NCBI RefSeq assembly: GCF_014192335.1
Contig: NZ_JACHXU010000015.1
Span: 105,156 to 169,155 of the forward strand
Length of the DNA stretch: 64,000 bases
Direction: 5' to 3'
Origin: Aporhodopirellula rubra
GTDB lineage: Bacteria; Planctomycetota; Planctomycetia; Pirellulales; Pirellulaceae
The notes under the pieces were generated by a model. It made no database searches, was not told where the DNA came from, and worked only from the letters and a program-made list of their open reading frames with translations. Of this stretch, positions 18,755 through 29,099 are shown one piece after another (positions within the stretch are counted from its first letter, which is position 1; each line of letters opens with the position of its first letter). The position numbers and the translations under genes are program-made.

Positions 18755-20125
18755 TCAGCTGGGCTTGGCCGCAGGTTCCTCATCAGGGATCGTTACTCCG
18801 ACCACAGCGGCTCCGACGCTGTCGCCGAAAACGTTGACAGTCGTGCGGAATCGATCGAGAAGCCAGTCAACCGCAAGAATCAGTCCGATGTATTCCAGGG
18901 GCAGTCCAACGGCACCGAGGACAATCAGCATCGTCACCAGCCCAGCTTCGGGAATACCGGCCGCTCCGATGGCAGCAAGAGTTGCGGTGACGGCAACAAT
19001 CGCCTGTTCCCCCATCGTGAGTTCGATCCCGATCGCCTGAGCGATGAAAATGGCAGCTGCGGCTTCGTACAGCGCCGTTCCGTCCATGTTGATCGTCGCC
19101 CCTAAAGGGATCACAAACTCGGTAGATCGTTTGGGGATTCCCGCCGACTCGGCGCACTCGAGCGTGACGGGCAACGTCGCAGAAGAACTCGCCGTCGAGA
19201 ACGCCGTCAAAAGCGCTTGACTCATTGAGGCAGCGAAACGATATGGGTTCTCCCGACGAACGATCCAAAAGATCAACGGGAGAACGATGAAGGCATGAAT
19301 GGCCAACCCGATCAAAACTGCGGCAAAGTACCAACCGATCTGTCCGAGTTCTTCGAAAAAGCGCCCGTCCGCCTGCGCCTTGCCAAACCGTGCGGCTACC
19401 AAACAAAAGATGCCCAGCGGCGCGATCTTCATCAGCGCCATCACAAACGATAGTAATGCATGGTTCGCCTCGGTGACAAATTTGCTGATCGTGCGAGTTT
19501 CATCGGGCATGGTCGTCAACAGGGCACCGAAGCAGATCGTGAAAACGATGATCGGCAAGAGCTGAGTTTCGACCGCGGCACCAAACAGGTTATCCGTGAC
19601 AAGCATCAATGCGAGGTTTTTCAATATGACATCGGTAGTCGGAGCCTCATCGTTGTCCGCGGGCAGATCGGTGAACACGCTCGCGACCTGCGTTTCGCTC
19701 AATCCACTTTCGTCGGCCAGTGTGCGACGAAGAATCTGATCAGGCTTTTCAGTTGCCTTCGAAAACCGTTCCAACTGAGCCTGGTCAATCGTGCCGACGC
19801 CTGGGCGCACGATATTGACAACGACCAACCCGACAATCACGGCGATCACTGTCGTACATAGGTAATACCCCACGGCCGCGGCCCCTGGTTTTCCAAGTCG
19901 CCGAACGTCTCCGAGCCCCAGGACACCACACATCACTGAGGTAAATACCAGTGGAACGACAATCATCTTGAGCGCACGCAAGAACAACTCGCCGCCGAGA
20001 TCAAAATGAACCGCGATATTTGGAAACATCAATGCAATCGCGATTGCCGCCACAATCGCACCGGCGATCCAGTACGTCAGCGAGTTGCTGTGTTTTGGCG
20101 GTTTTGAATGCTCGGTCATCTTCAT
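18755..20125 (-). CDS. Dicarboxylate/amino acid:cation symporter (DAACS, GltP-like)
   Basis: This 456-residue protein has the glutamate-transporter fold. TM helices run from residue 16, with MIVVPLVFTSVMCGVLGLGD in the TM3 region, the serine-rich hairpin-1 AFSTASSSATLPVTLEC, the TM7 cation motif GATINMDGTALYEAAAAIFIAQ, and hairpin 2 AAIGAAGIPEAGLVTMLIVL. Members co-import glutamate, aspartate or C4-dicarboxylates with Na+ or H+. After TM8 come DWLLDRFRTTVNVFGDSVGA, holding the substrate-binding Asp and Arg region. A periplasmic loop near residues 120-175 is longer than in GltP, as in many planctomycete homologues. The gene stands alone; ATG 20125 and ATG 20119 are both possible starts. Confidence 0.92.
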   Translation of the reverse strand: MKMTEHSKPPKHSNSLTYWIAGAIVAAIAIALMFPNIAVHFDLGGELFLRALKMIVVPLVFTSVMCGVLGLGDVRRLGKPGAAAVGYYLCTTVIAVIVGLVVVNIVRPGVGTIDQAQLERFSKATEKPDQILRRTLADESGLSETQVASVFTDLPADNDEAPTTDVILKNLALMLVTDNLFGAAVETQLLPIIVFTICFGALLTTMPDETRTISKFVTEANHALLSFVMALMKIAPLGIFCLVAARFGKAQADGRFFEELGQIGWYFAAVLIGLAIHAFIVLPLIFWIVRRENPYRFAASMSQALLTAFSTASSSATLPVTLECAESAGIPKRSTEFVIPLGATINMDGTALYEAAAAIFIAQAIGIELTMGEQAIVAVTATLAAIGAAGIPEAGLVTMLIVLGAVGLPLEYIGLILAVDWLLDRFRTTVNVFGDSVGAAVVGVTIPDEEPAAKPS

Positions 20126-20326
20126 GGTCCTTCGAAAATGCTTGAAAACACGGGGACATCAATCGGAGGTTCATAACAAACCCTGCCCTGATTGCCATCA
20201 TGGCATGGGCGGCAAAGCTAACAAAATACCCTTTTGGGCCCCCCGAATGTGTGCGCGATGTTCAAACGTGACCTACTTTTGAATTGAATCTCCTTCACTT
20301 TTCCTTTGCTCACATTTGGTAGGAAC

Positions 20327-22015
20327 ATGCTCATGGGGCTGTTTCGCTCGTTACAATCGACTCGCGGCGGTTTTCGTCGTGCCTCGTTCGGTACACTTTT
20401 GATCGTCTGCGGAATCGCAGCAGCGGTCTTTGCAGGAGTACCGATGCTACATCAGTCGTTGACAATAACCCAAACTCCGGTGCAGCTGAGTTGCGTCGAA
20501 CTGTTACGTGGTGGCCTCCCCGACAACACATCGATTGTCGTTTTGCGTGATGCGCAGGTTCACCCGCCAGGCGAACTGGAACTGAACGTCGATGGCGGCG
20601 CAGCATCCCCGATGCTTGGAAAAGTGCAAGCGGTTTTAGCACACCCCCGCGCCGCGGTGCTGGTCGATCGACTGGTTCGCGGTGACGTTCTGCCTCGCGG
20701 AATGACAAAGCGTCCCGGCCCACAGCCGCTGCGGTTGACGCCCGGACGAGAGACTGCAGAAGCCGCACTGAACGAAACCAAAGAGACAGGTTCGTTGACG
20801 GTACATGTCAGCGAAGACCCAACGGCCAAGCTGATCTGCAAAATTGCCGATCGCCTCAGCCTGCCGATCCCCGAAGGCATACGACAGGCCGCAGAGATTC
20901 CTTCCTTCTCGCTTAAACCGGCTAGTTTGATCGCAACTCAGCGTGAGGCCTTGCTGTGGTGCGTTGGCGGTGGATTGTCGATTGCATTCGGACTCATCCT
21001 GTGCGGCAGTTCGCCGATCGGATGGTGGGCAGTGGTCTCGCCAATCTCCGCACTCATCGGACTCCCGGGTGTGATCCTGCGTAACGGACGTGGCGGATTG
21101 ATCACTTGGATTATGAGCTTGCTTGCGGGCGGCACAGCTTTGGCTGCAGGCTATCACCTCGCGTTTGAAATGGGTCGGCTTGGACAAGCCGGTGGCATTT
21201 GGCTGTGGCAATCGGCAGGACTATTGTCAGCGTCATTCGGCCTGGCGGCGATCGTGGGCACCCTGTTGAGCATCCGAGCGAAACGTAGAATTGGCGACGA
21301 CAATCATGACGCGTTGGCGACGATGGTCCCCTCCGTCACCTCGAGTAGCACCAAGAAGAACCGCCGCAACACAGAAAACGAAGAGTCTTCGACAGAACCG
21401 CGTCCTGCGGCACTGCAATCGATGATCTCTACCAATGACTACACACGGCGTTATCTGGATCCACGACTGAACGTTTCCGTCAACTTGGAAACGGCCGCAG
21501 ACGTTCAAAAGCAAACCGCGAGTCTTGAACGGCTGCAGTTCGACAGCCCGTTGATTATTGAAATCGCACGCGGCGAAGACACTATCGAAGCGACCGTCCA
21601 GGTAGGATGCCGCAACCTCGTTTTGGCGATGACCGATTGCCTCGACGAAAACCTGCGACTGCGAATGGTCAGTATTCTCGAAGACGGGCATGTCGTCATC
21701 AGCGGCAACGGTGCCGACGAACGATTGACCGACACAACCGATGGTGACACATCCAGTTTGCGAATGCATGCCACCGGCAAGACCGCGAAATTGGTTACCA
21801 AGCACCTCGAGGTTGCTGCCGAGATCGCGGAAAAACGTCGAACCAAGATGGTCTTGCTCGAACCTAATGAATGGCGTGATGTGATTCACTACAGCGAGCG
21901 ATGCATGGCGGATACATTGCACCACGCTCATCTCGAAAAGTGGGACATCTCAAGTGCGTCCTATGGACGGTTCGCGTTTCCACCGCAAGAAGTCTCCATC
22001 CCCGCAATGGTCTAA
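20327..22015 (+). CDS. Membrane protein of unknown function
   Basis: I do not recognise this family. ATG 20327 is preceded by AGGA and is preferred over a TTG at 20306; ATG 20333 is also possible. The protein has about 562 residues: one helix near residues 15-35, an extracytoplasmic region of about 170 residues, then four helices (residues 205-310), an Arg-rich and low-complexity junction (SSSTKKNRRNTENEESS), and a soluble C-terminal domain of about 200 residues, presumably cytoplasmic. A divergent promoter region of about 200 bp separates it from the symporter gene. No catalytic motif was found. Confidence 0.7.
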   Translation: MLMGLFRSLQSTRGGFRRASFGTLLIVCGIAAAVFAGVPMLHQSLTITQTPVQLSCVELLRGGLPDNTSIVVLRDAQVHPPGELELNVDGGAASPMLGKVQAVLAHPRAAVLVDRLVRGDVLPRGMTKRPGPQPLRLTPGRETAEAALNETKETGSLTVHVSEDPTAKLICKIADRLSLPIPEGIRQAAEIPSFSLKPASLIATQREALLWCVGGGLSIAFGLILCGSSPIGWWAVVSPISALIGLPGVILRNGRGGLITWIMSLLAGGTALAAGYHLAFEMGRLGQAGGIWLWQSAGLLSASFGLAAIVGTLLSIRAKRRIGDDNHDALATMVPSVTSSSTKKNRRNTENEESSTEPRPAALQSMISTNDYTRRYLDPRLNVSVNLETAADVQKQTASLERLQFDSPLIIEIARGEDTIEATVQVGCRNLVLAMTDCLDENLRLRMVSILEDGHVVISGNGADERLTDTTDGDTSSLRMHATGKTAKLVTKHLEVAAEIAEKRRTKMVLLEPNEWRDVIHYSERCMADTLHHAHLEKWDISSASYGRFAFPPQEVSIPAMV

Positions 22016-22439
22016 AGCGGATCGGTCCGACGGCGAACCGGCACATGTGGAGCATTCCCGCCGGATCACCATCGCGGAATGTCACGATCGACCGACGCAG
22101 GATGATCTATCAGACGGGATGCGGACCGAAACGCTTGGGTCTCATCTGGATTCCCAGACAGCACGCCATATCGGCACTCTCTCGCTCAGAAGCTTGCTCA
22201 GCGATCGCTCTCGCGGCCGAGTCAACTCTGGTAGGTGCTCGTCGTCCTCGATGATCGACGAATTGGAAGATACGTAAGTAACGCTCTATTCACTCGCCGG
22301 TGAGTTTTGCTAATACGTCGCCTTGTCCAGTCGCGTTTGGACGATCGTGACGCCACGTTTCACGGGCGTGAAACACGAGAACGCGCGACGGGCCTTGGTT
22401 ACGCACTGCCATTTCCCTTCATTTCTTGCGCCCCCACAC
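22016..22439. other. Intergenic region before the LptF/G-like gene
   Basis: The gap is 424 bp. The reading frame of the next gene is open back to 22323, but residues encoded before 22440 look unlike protein of this family, so it is treated as leader. No structure or operator was recognised. Confidence 0.4.
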
Positions 22440-23636
22440 GTGATTCCTACCCGATTAACGCGAACGATTTTGTGGGAGATTCTTCGGATCTTCGTAGTCG
22501 CGTTGGTCGTGCTGACGACCATCATACTGCTGATCGCGGTTGCCCGAGAACTAATTCGCAAGGGTCTCGGCCCGATGGCTGTTTTGCACCTGCTGCCGTT
22601 CGCGATGCCGATCTCGCTGCAGCATGCGGTTCCTGCAACGGCGTTATTCTCCGTCTGCTGCGTCTACGGCCGGATGGCAGCCGATGGCGAGATCAGCACG
22701 GTCAAGTCATCAGGCATCTCTCCACTGAGGCTCCTGCAACCAGCCATCATCTTCGCGGCCCTACTCAGCCCGATCGCGGTCTACTGCAGTGACATGGCGG
22801 TCTCATGGGGCAAACCCGGCGTCAAACGCGTTGTCCTGCTATCGGTGGAAGACATCGCGTACAAGGTGCTCGAAGCCCAACACTCATTCACATCCGATCA
22901 TGGATTCTCGATCCACGTTCGAGAAATCAAAGACCGCCGGATGATCTCGCCGACCGTCGTGATTCGCGGGAGAGGTGACGAAGCGTTTGAGGTTACCGCG
23001 AGTGAAGGCCAACTCGTCATGGACGAAGAACGTCAGGCCCTCGTGCTCAAACTCGTCGACAGCAAAGTCGTTCGAGGCCGTGGATTTGGTGGCACACTTC
23101 CTGGCGAATCAACATTCGAAATCCCACTGGGCAACGCTCTCGACGAAGACGACACGGCCTCAAAAAGTCCGAGCGAATTACCACTGCGTTTGATCAGCCG
23201 CGAAAAATCACGACAACGTGAAGACACGCACGCGACGATCGGACAACTGGCCGCCTTCACCGGATTCGCCCTTCTGCAATCACGTCCAGAGACAATCGGT
23301 GGTCCTGAGGCCCGAGGAATTCACAACTCGCTCGAATCGAGCCGCTATCGACTGACGAGACTCCGAACCGAGCCGTGGCGTCGTTGGGCGGAAGGGTTCA
23401 CATGTTTCTTCTTCGTCTTCGTGGGTGCACCACTGGCGATTCTCGCTAAAACGAGTGACTACTGGACCACGTTCGGAATGTGTTTCCTGCCCATCATCCT
23501 GATCTATTACCCACTGTTCCTCTTTGGGCTGGACCAAGCCAAGTCGGGTGACCTGCCACCGTATGGTGTGTGGACCGGGAACGTCGTCCTGGCCGGCATT
23601 GGGACGATTTTGATGACAAAGGTGCGACGGCACTGA
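22440..23636 (+). CDS. LptF/LptG-family permease (YjgP/YjgQ)
   Basis: The protein has about 398 residues if it starts at GTG 22440 (VIPTRLTRTILWEILRIF), which places a short basic N-terminus before TM1 as in LptF/LptG. TM1-TM3 fill residues 10-120, with a characteristic cytoplasmic coupling segment RMAADGEISTVKSSGIS that contacts the LptB ATPase. A periplasmic beta-jellyroll follows (residues 140-260), then TM4-TM6 at the C-terminus (from FTCFFFVFVGAPLAILAKTSD). Such permeases extract lipopolysaccharide, or a related glycolipid, from the inner membrane. No partner gene lies nearby. A TTG at 22323 would add 39 atypical residues. Confidence 0.85.
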   Translation: MIPTRLTRTILWEILRIFVVALVVLTTIILLIAVARELIRKGLGPMAVLHLLPFAMPISLQHAVPATALFSVCCVYGRMAADGEISTVKSSGISPLRLLQPAIIFAALLSPIAVYCSDMAVSWGKPGVKRVVLLSVEDIAYKVLEAQHSFTSDHGFSIHVREIKDRRMISPTVVIRGRGDEAFEVTASEGQLVMDEERQALVLKLVDSKVVRGRGFGGTLPGESTFEIPLGNALDEDDTASKSPSELPLRLISREKSRQREDTHATIGQLAAFTGFALLQSRPETIGGPEARGIHNSLESSRYRLTRLRTEPWRRWAEGFTCFFFVFVGAPLAILAKTSDYWTTFGMCFLPIILIYYPLFLFGLDQAKSGDLPPYGVWTGNVVLAGIGTILMTKVRRH

Positions 23637-23737
23637 GCGCGGTTGCCGCGGGGAAACAATTCTTCTGCATGTAGGCCGGTCTCATTCTCGCCATGGACAA
23701 TTTGGCAAGCATCGAGCCAACTGAACGACCGCGCATT

Positions 23738-23769
23738 AAAAAACCGTCTGGCGTTTGCACGCCAGACGG
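23738..23769 (-). terminator. Rho-independent terminator after the PQQ-propeller lipoprotein gene
   Basis: An 11-bp perfect stem (23744-23754 with 23759-23769, loop ttgc) is followed on the minus strand by a run of six T. It lies about 50 bp beyond the stop at 23820 and also separates the convergent LptF/G-like gene. Confidence 0.9.
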
Positions 23770-23819
23770 CAATGATGTTCGTCTGAGACTCAATCAGCGG
23801 TTGATTTAGCGAGTAAGAC

Positions 23820-25910
23820 TTATTCGTCCGATTTACCGATCGCAAACAGCTTGTCTTTCGTGCTAATAAAGATCGTTTCATCGGCGGCAACAGGGGTGCT
23901 GTAAACGCTGCTGCCCATGTTAATTTCCTCGATCGGTTCCTTGTTGTCGGCACCGAACTCGAAAACGCAAACGTCGCCGTCTTCGTCACCGATGTAAACC
24001 TTGCCGTCGGCGATCAATGGACTGCCCCAGCTCTGAGCGAACATGTCGTAGGTGAAGTGCACGATCGCCATCCCGTCCGGAGTGCCTTTCGCATCGAGGC
24101 AGTGAAGCAGACCGGAGAAGTCAGCGATGTAGAGCACATCGTCTTTGATCGCGACGGTACCGCAACTGCGGTGCATTTCTTCTTCGAAATCAATCTCACC
24201 GTCATCGTTTTGATCGGCGAGTGAGTAGTGCCAAACGACCGCGGAATTCGGGTTATCGATCGCTGCTTCGCCCTTTTCGGGTTCGACGGCTTGGATGCGT
24301 TTGTGTTCGATCGGCACGCGTTGGTTGCCTTCCATCTTGACGGCGAGTTGAGGTGAAACGTCGCCTCGCTTCGTCGGATCGATGCACCACAGGTGACCTT
24401 CACCTTCGCCGTGCTCGGGGTCCTGACCGACCGCAATGTAGACAAGTCCGTCATAGGCAACCGGAGTCGCAATCAAGTTGTTCCGTGTACCTTCACCGCC
24501 GAGTACCCATTTCGAGGTCTTGGGGTTGCAGTCGAATTGCCACAACAACTCGGGCTTTCCATCTTTCCCTGCGTCGGCACGGAAACTGTAGAGGATGCCG
24601 TTGCCGCCACAGAACATAACCTGCGGAACACCGCCGAGGACTTCAATTGAAGGGCTCGACCATTGTCCGTGAAGGATGTTGTTACCTGGAGACTGATCGG
24701 TCCAAAGCACTTCGCCGGTATTCTTGTTCATGCAGATGAAACTAGGTGCTTCAGGCGCGGGCAAGTTGATGTGCGATTCGTCCAAACCGTTGCTGGTGTT
24801 GACGAACAACAGATCTCCGTACGTGGTCACGCTGCACGAACACATGTTGTGTTGGCTGACACCGAGTTCGTCCATCATGTTGAAAACCCAAATGACGTCA
24901 GCGTCTTGTTTGTCGTTGACGCCGAGTGATTTGAAGATCGAGATCCGAGGCCCGATCTGCTTGATCGCGAGTTCGCGTTCGACGCCGCCGAAGGTGCCCT
25001 TTGCTTTCCAAGACTTGTTCGGGGCGAGCGTTTCGATCGAGATGTCGTCACCCGCTTCGCTGCCTGCATCGGCGAGTACTGTTCGGAGAGCATCGGTGAG
25101 CTTTCCGTCGTTGAGTTGGCCGAGTGACTCTTCGAATTCGCTGCCTTCGCCGCTGTCCATGAGGTCGGCAACGCGGGCTGGTTCGTTCTGGACAACTCCA
25201 TCGTCTTCGTTATCGAGAAACCCTTCCGTGTCGAGACAACGGACTTCGCCACGACTGGTCACGAACCACAAACGTTCGCCTTCGACCAAAGGAGCACAGC
25301 AGATCCCTTGAAGGGGCCAGTCGTGCACACGACCGGTGATCAATTTCTCGCTGCTGTGTTGCCACAGAAAGTCGCCGGTCTTTTGATCGAACGCGAGCAA
25401 ACAACCCAAGTCAACTTTGGAAGGATAACGAGCTAGGTATCCGGCGCCGTTATTGGTACCCACGAAGACCTTGCCACCTGCAACAACGGGGTTGCCGTAA
25501 GTTTGGCTGCCGAGCTCAGCGTACCAGCGAAGATTCTCGGCCTTGGTGTTGTCCCAATCGCCCGTCCGACGATCAAATTTTCCGATGTCCCAAACCTCAG
25601 GCAAATTCTTGACGTTCGGAACGTTATTGCGAACCCGCGTTCCGCCCCACTGCGGCCATTCCTTGCCTTCGTTGAGGATCGTTTCAGGTTTTACGAATTC
25701 GTCGATGGTGATTTTGGACGAATTGGTCGCAGACGCCTTGGGAGCTGATTCAGCGACGACATCCGGGGCGATCGCAGCGGCACTGACAACGCTCGCCGGC
25801 AAAACCATGCTGACCGGTGGTTGGCATCCAGCGACGAGGACTGTCGTGATCGCACCTAAAACGGACGAGACGAACATCAAAAACAATGCGGTTAATTCTG
25901 TACGAGCCAT
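23820..25910 (-). CDS. PQQ-binding-like beta-propeller lipoprotein
   Basis: This 696-residue protein begins with a lipoprotein signal: hydrophobic core then LVAGC with the lipidated Cys near residue 29, so it is probably exported and membrane-anchored. The body carries repeated beta-propeller blades with the pattern aspartate-x-x-T/N-G-x-x-x-W (FDQKTGDFLWQ, MNKNTGEVLWT), as in BamB and PQQ-dependent dehydrogenases. The W-shaped blade repeats are seen, but no catalytic dehydrogenase residues or heme site were recognised. A non-propeller insertion around residues 225-330 is rich in Asp/Glu. It is a paralogue of the neighbouring 25982-28270 product, transcribed in the same direction 71 bp downstream. 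A dedicated terminator follows. Confidence 0.85.
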   Translation of the reverse strand: MARTELTALFLMFVSSVLGAITTVLVAGCQPPVSMVLPASVVSAAAIAPDVVAESAPKASATNSSKITIDEFVKPETILNEGKEWPQWGGTRVRNNVPNVKNLPEVWDIGKFDRRTGDWDNTKAENLRWYAELGSQTYGNPVVAGGKVFVGTNNGAGYLARYPSKVDLGCLLAFDQKTGDFLWQHSSEKLITGRVHDWPLQGICCAPLVEGERLWFVTSRGEVRCLDTEGFLDNEDDGVVQNEPARVADLMDSGEGSEFEESLGQLNDGKLTDALRTVLADAGSEAGDDISIETLAPNKSWKAKGTFGGVERELAIKQIGPRISIFKSLGVNDKQDADVIWVFNMMDELGVSQHNMCSCSVTTYGDLLFVNTSNGLDESHINLPAPEAPSFICMNKNTGEVLWTDQSPGNNILHGQWSSPSIEVLGGVPQVMFCGGNGILYSFRADAGKDGKPELLWQFDCNPKTSKWVLGGEGTRNNLIATPVAYDGLVYIAVGQDPEHGEGEGHLWCIDPTKRGDVSPQLAVKMEGNQRVPIEHKRIQAVEPEKGEAAIDNPNSAVVWHYSLADQNDDGEIDFEEEMHRSCGTVAIKDDVLYIADFSGLLHCLDAKGTPDGMAIVHFTYDMFAQSWGSPLIADGKVYIGDEDGDVCVFEFGADNKEPIEEINMGSSVYSTPVAADETIFISTKDKLFAIGKSDE

Positions 25911-25981
25911 GGCGGAGGGTAGATTGCAGAGGGGGGGGTAAAATTGGGGGAGGTTGGAACGCAGGTTACGAAACGCGACGA

Positions 25982-28270
25982 CTAGTTCTCAGTGACTTCG
26001 AGGTTGTCGATCGCGATCTCAGCAACCTTGGCGTTGCCGTACAAACCAGGACTCGCGGTCATGACGGGCGATTGATCTCGCGCGGTCACCGTCCATGACT
26101 CCGGTTCAGCTTCGTCGCGAGGCCAGATTTTGCCTTGCAACACGGCAACCGCGTTCTCGCCGCTGCCTTCGATTTGGGCTCGCAATTTCATGCGGTACCA
26201 TCGATCCGGTTCCCAAGGGAAATCGACCGTCTCAGCCATTCGGAGCTGTGGCGACCAGGTGCGGATCTGAAGTTGTTGACTATTGCCCATCAAATCGAGC
26301 ACGTAGCCATGAGCCGTCAGACCGATGTCCGGCATCTGCCCGTTGCTACGTTTGCCCTGAACGTCCGCTGCGATGGTGTAGTTCTTCAGGTCGCTCGATC
26401 CCATCCAAGCGCGGCTACGAGCACCCTTGGGAATCGTGCTGACCTTCACCAACGCGGGTGAACCATCGACCGGGCGAATTTGATGGCGGTAGCGTGCTCC
26501 GACCCAAGTCACCGGTGGGTCACTGAGATCATCGAACGTGAATTTCCAAGGCAGTGGCGGCACGATTCGCACACGCGCTGAACCGGAAACACCATCCACC
26601 GTTGCTGTAATTGTCGCCGCTTGATGGGACGCGTCTTCGTTGGCCGTGAAAGTCGCATTTTCGATTTTGCCCGGGCCTGCCACCGAGTAAGTGACGTCAC
26701 CTTCGGCGGGTGTGGCGAGCTGCTGGCCTAACTTGTTGAAGACGCGGACCGACAAATCCACCGACTCACCGGGCTCGAGCAACAATTCCGCTGGCACAAC
26801 CAACAACTGCGAAATGCTCGGGTTTTCATCGATCGGAGTCTCACCAACGAGTTGCTCGGCGAGGCTGACCGGGGTTTGCTTCCCGTCTTCGGTGCCGACG
26901 CAGTAAAGTGCCGACGTGCCTTGGAAGTAAAGTTTTCCGCCTGCGAGAATTGGCGAGGCATAGAACGCTTCATCGCGAAGGCGTCCCTTATTGATGAAGT
27001 CGACGCCGTCTTCGGTAATCTCAAGAATCGCCCACCGGCCGTTCTCGGTCAGCACATAAATTTTCTCGTCCGCATATAGGAGACTCGGCCATTGCTTGCG
27101 GTCGCCGATCGCGATTCGTTCAGCAATCATGTCTCCCGATTCGGCATCGATCACCCACAGCTTGCAACGGTCATCGACGACATACAAACGGCCGTCGATC
27201 ACGATCGGGGCACTTCGCCCAACAACGAGTTCATCGAGTTTCCAGATCTCTTTGACGGTCGTGTCGTCACCGGTGCCGGATATCTCCATCGCCGCAACGG
27301 TACCCATCGCGCTTCCCGTCACGTTTTCTTCGCTGTGACTGCCGTAAACACGATTTCCGTCGACCAGAGGCGTCGCGAAAATGCCACGTCGCGACAGATT
27401 GTGATGCCACAACGGTTTGCCAGTGCGTGGTTGGAAACCCCAAATCGCTCCGTCACCGGTGCCCAAAATCATCTGACGCTGACCATCAATCGTCGTCAGG
27501 GTCGGCGCCGAGTACGTCGTATCATAAGGCAGGTCTCGCGTACCGGAGAACCAAACCACCTCTCCGGTGAGTTTGTCCATCGCGATCAGGCGATGGTTCG
27601 GTTTCGCAGCATCGCCCCAGTTGATGACGATCCCACTGATGATCACGAGGTCTTCATGAACGACGGGAAAGTTCGTCCGACCGCCGTAGGTGCTCAGCAA
27701 TCCGAACTGTTCGTGGAGCGGTTTACTCCAAATCGTTTGGCCCGTTTTCCCATTAATGCACAGGAACAAATCACAGACGCCGAGTGCATAGACATTCCCC
27801 GATTCCGGGTCCGCCACCACGCTGCTCCAACCGACGCGGGTGTCTGGAACATCCGACATCCAAACGTTGAAGCGGTTTTCCCAAAGGGTCTCTCCCGTTT
27901 CGGCATCCAGGCAAACCACCTTTTCGCCCTCGATCGGTGTTCCCCGGTCGGCACGCGTGATGGTGTACAGTCGCCCATCCATCACAACCGGAGTGCTGCG
28001 GGCACCCAAGTCGTCGCGTTTCCACAACAGATTGCTGCCCTCGCCACCTTCGGCATCCCAATCGTCGACCAGTCCTTCGGCTTCGGCGGTGCCGTTGAAC
28101 ATTGGTCCACGCCAGTAAGTCCAATCGGCCCCATCGTCCGCGGAGGCTGAAAGCGTCATCAACGTGGACAAAACAAGGACCGTCGCGGTCATCACCGAAC
28201 CGAACTTTGATCGGGAGAAGACATTGTCAGCACATACAGTGCGGCAGATTGTCGAGGTCGTGGGGGACAT
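25982..28270 (-). CDS. Secreted PQQ-binding-like beta-propeller protein
   Basis: This 762-residue protein has an N-terminal signal peptide (hydrophobic stretch MTATVLVLSTLMTLSASA ending near residue 44). A propeller of about seven blades follows, with LDAETGETLWE, INGKTGQTIWS, MDKLTGEVVWF, FQPRTGKPLWH and IDAESGDMI. Beyond residue 480 there is an Ig-like beta-sandwich (PAELLLEPGESVDLSVRVFN) and a C-terminal lectin-like jellyroll of about 180 residues. This architecture is common and abundant in planctomycetes, and its biochemical role is not established. A residue pattern for true PQQ binding cannot be confirmed by eye. It probably forms one transcription unit with the lipoprotein paralogue. 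Confidence 0.85.
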   Translation of the reverse strand: MSPTTSTICRTVCADNVFSRSKFGSVMTATVLVLSTLMTLSASADDGADWTYWRGPMFNGTAEAEGLVDDWDAEGGEGSNLLWKRDDLGARSTPVVMDGRLYTITRADRGTPIEGEKVVCLDAETGETLWENRFNVWMSDVPDTRVGWSSVVADPESGNVYALGVCDLFLCINGKTGQTIWSKPLHEQFGLLSTYGGRTNFPVVHEDLVIISGIVINWGDAAKPNHRLIAMDKLTGEVVWFSGTRDLPYDTTYSAPTLTTIDGQRQMILGTGDGAIWGFQPRTGKPLWHHNLSRRGIFATPLVDGNRVYGSHSEENVTGSAMGTVAAMEISGTGDDTTVKEIWKLDELVVGRSAPIVIDGRLYVVDDRCKLWVIDAESGDMIAERIAIGDRKQWPSLLYADEKIYVLTENGRWAILEITEDGVDFINKGRLRDEAFYASPILAGGKLYFQGTSALYCVGTEDGKQTPVSLAEQLVGETPIDENPSISQLLVVPAELLLEPGESVDLSVRVFNKLGQQLATPAEGDVTYSVAGPGKIENATFTANEDASHQAATITATVDGVSGSARVRIVPPLPWKFTFDDLSDPPVTWVGARYRHQIRPVDGSPALVKVSTIPKGARSRAWMGSSDLKNYTIAADVQGKRSNGQMPDIGLTAHGYVLDLMGNSQQLQIRTWSPQLRMAETVDFPWEPDRWYRMKLRAQIEGSGENAVAVLQGKIWPRDEAEPESWTVTARDQSPVMTASPGLYGNAKVAEIAIDNLEVTEN

Positions 28271-28500
28271 CTAGCGAACCGGATTGGAAGGGAGAGGTGG
28301 GAAGATGGAAGGAGAGTGCCGAGTGACACCCCTGCACTTTAACAGTCAGTCAAAATTTTCGGGAGGCGCCGAATCGACACAGTATATCGATTTGGCCATT
28401 TGAGTATGTAATCGATTGGAAGGGTCATCTCGTTTAGTAGGGCGTCCACGATCAAAACACGGTTCAAACACGCCGTTAGGCGTGACATCTAAATAGCGGA

Positions 28501-28854
28501 TCAATTTTCAGTGAGCACTTCATCAAGCGGATCAAACTCGGGATGGCAAATGATCAGCGTCCTGATTCGCCCGATCGCCCGGTGGACGACTCCAGGCGGG
28601 ATTGCGATCGCCGTTAGGGGTGCGACGGGCGTCCGTATCCCATCGAGCTCGATCGCCGCATCGCCGTCACAGTCCAGGATCACATAGATTTCAGTGTGGT
28701 CGCGGTGCGAATGTGACTGGGCAGTCGCCTGGATTTCCGTCAAATGCACGGTTCCGGGGAACGCCGCGAAATCCGCAAACGCACGTCGAGCCAACCCGCA
28801 CGGGCAGGCAATCGGCTCGATCGCGGTCAGATCGACGATCTGAGGTTCAGCCAT
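28501..28854 (-). CDS. Small cupin-domain protein
   Basis: This 117-residue single-domain protein fits the cupin fold. Motif 1 is seen as ATAQSHSHRDHTEIYVILDCDGDAAIELDG, containing the H-x-H...E metal ligands in the G(X)5HXH(X)3-4E(X)6G pattern with the first Gly replaced. Motif 2 is TAIAIPPGVVHRAIG, with the conserved P-x-G-x-x-H. It should bind a divalent metal; whether it is an isomerase, dioxygenase or sensor cannot be told. Gaps of about 230 bp on the left and over 600 bp on the right make it a single-gene unit. Confidence 0.8.
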   Translation of the reverse strand: MAEPQIVDLTAIEPIACPCGLARRAFADFAAFPGTVHLTEIQATAQSHSHRDHTEIYVILDCDGDAAIELDGIRTPVAPLTAIAIPPGVVHRAIGRIRTLIICHPEFDPLDEVLTEN

Positions 28855-29099
28855 GGTGAAAGGCGACGGAGAGGGAAACAGGCGGGAGATTCAGTTTCAC
28901 AGGGCGTGAAACGGCGAGAGTGGTAGTCTACACCGTTTAAACGCGTTGCGAGGGCGGTTTGTTCAATGCAACGGAATTCACCGGCAATTCAAGCCAAAAC
29001 CGCATAAACCTAAAAGCTTAACAAGCCACAAAAAAGCAATCCTTCGGCTATTCCTGAGCGTCAACGTCGCCGATACCTCTCTGTGTCCAAGGACGACCC

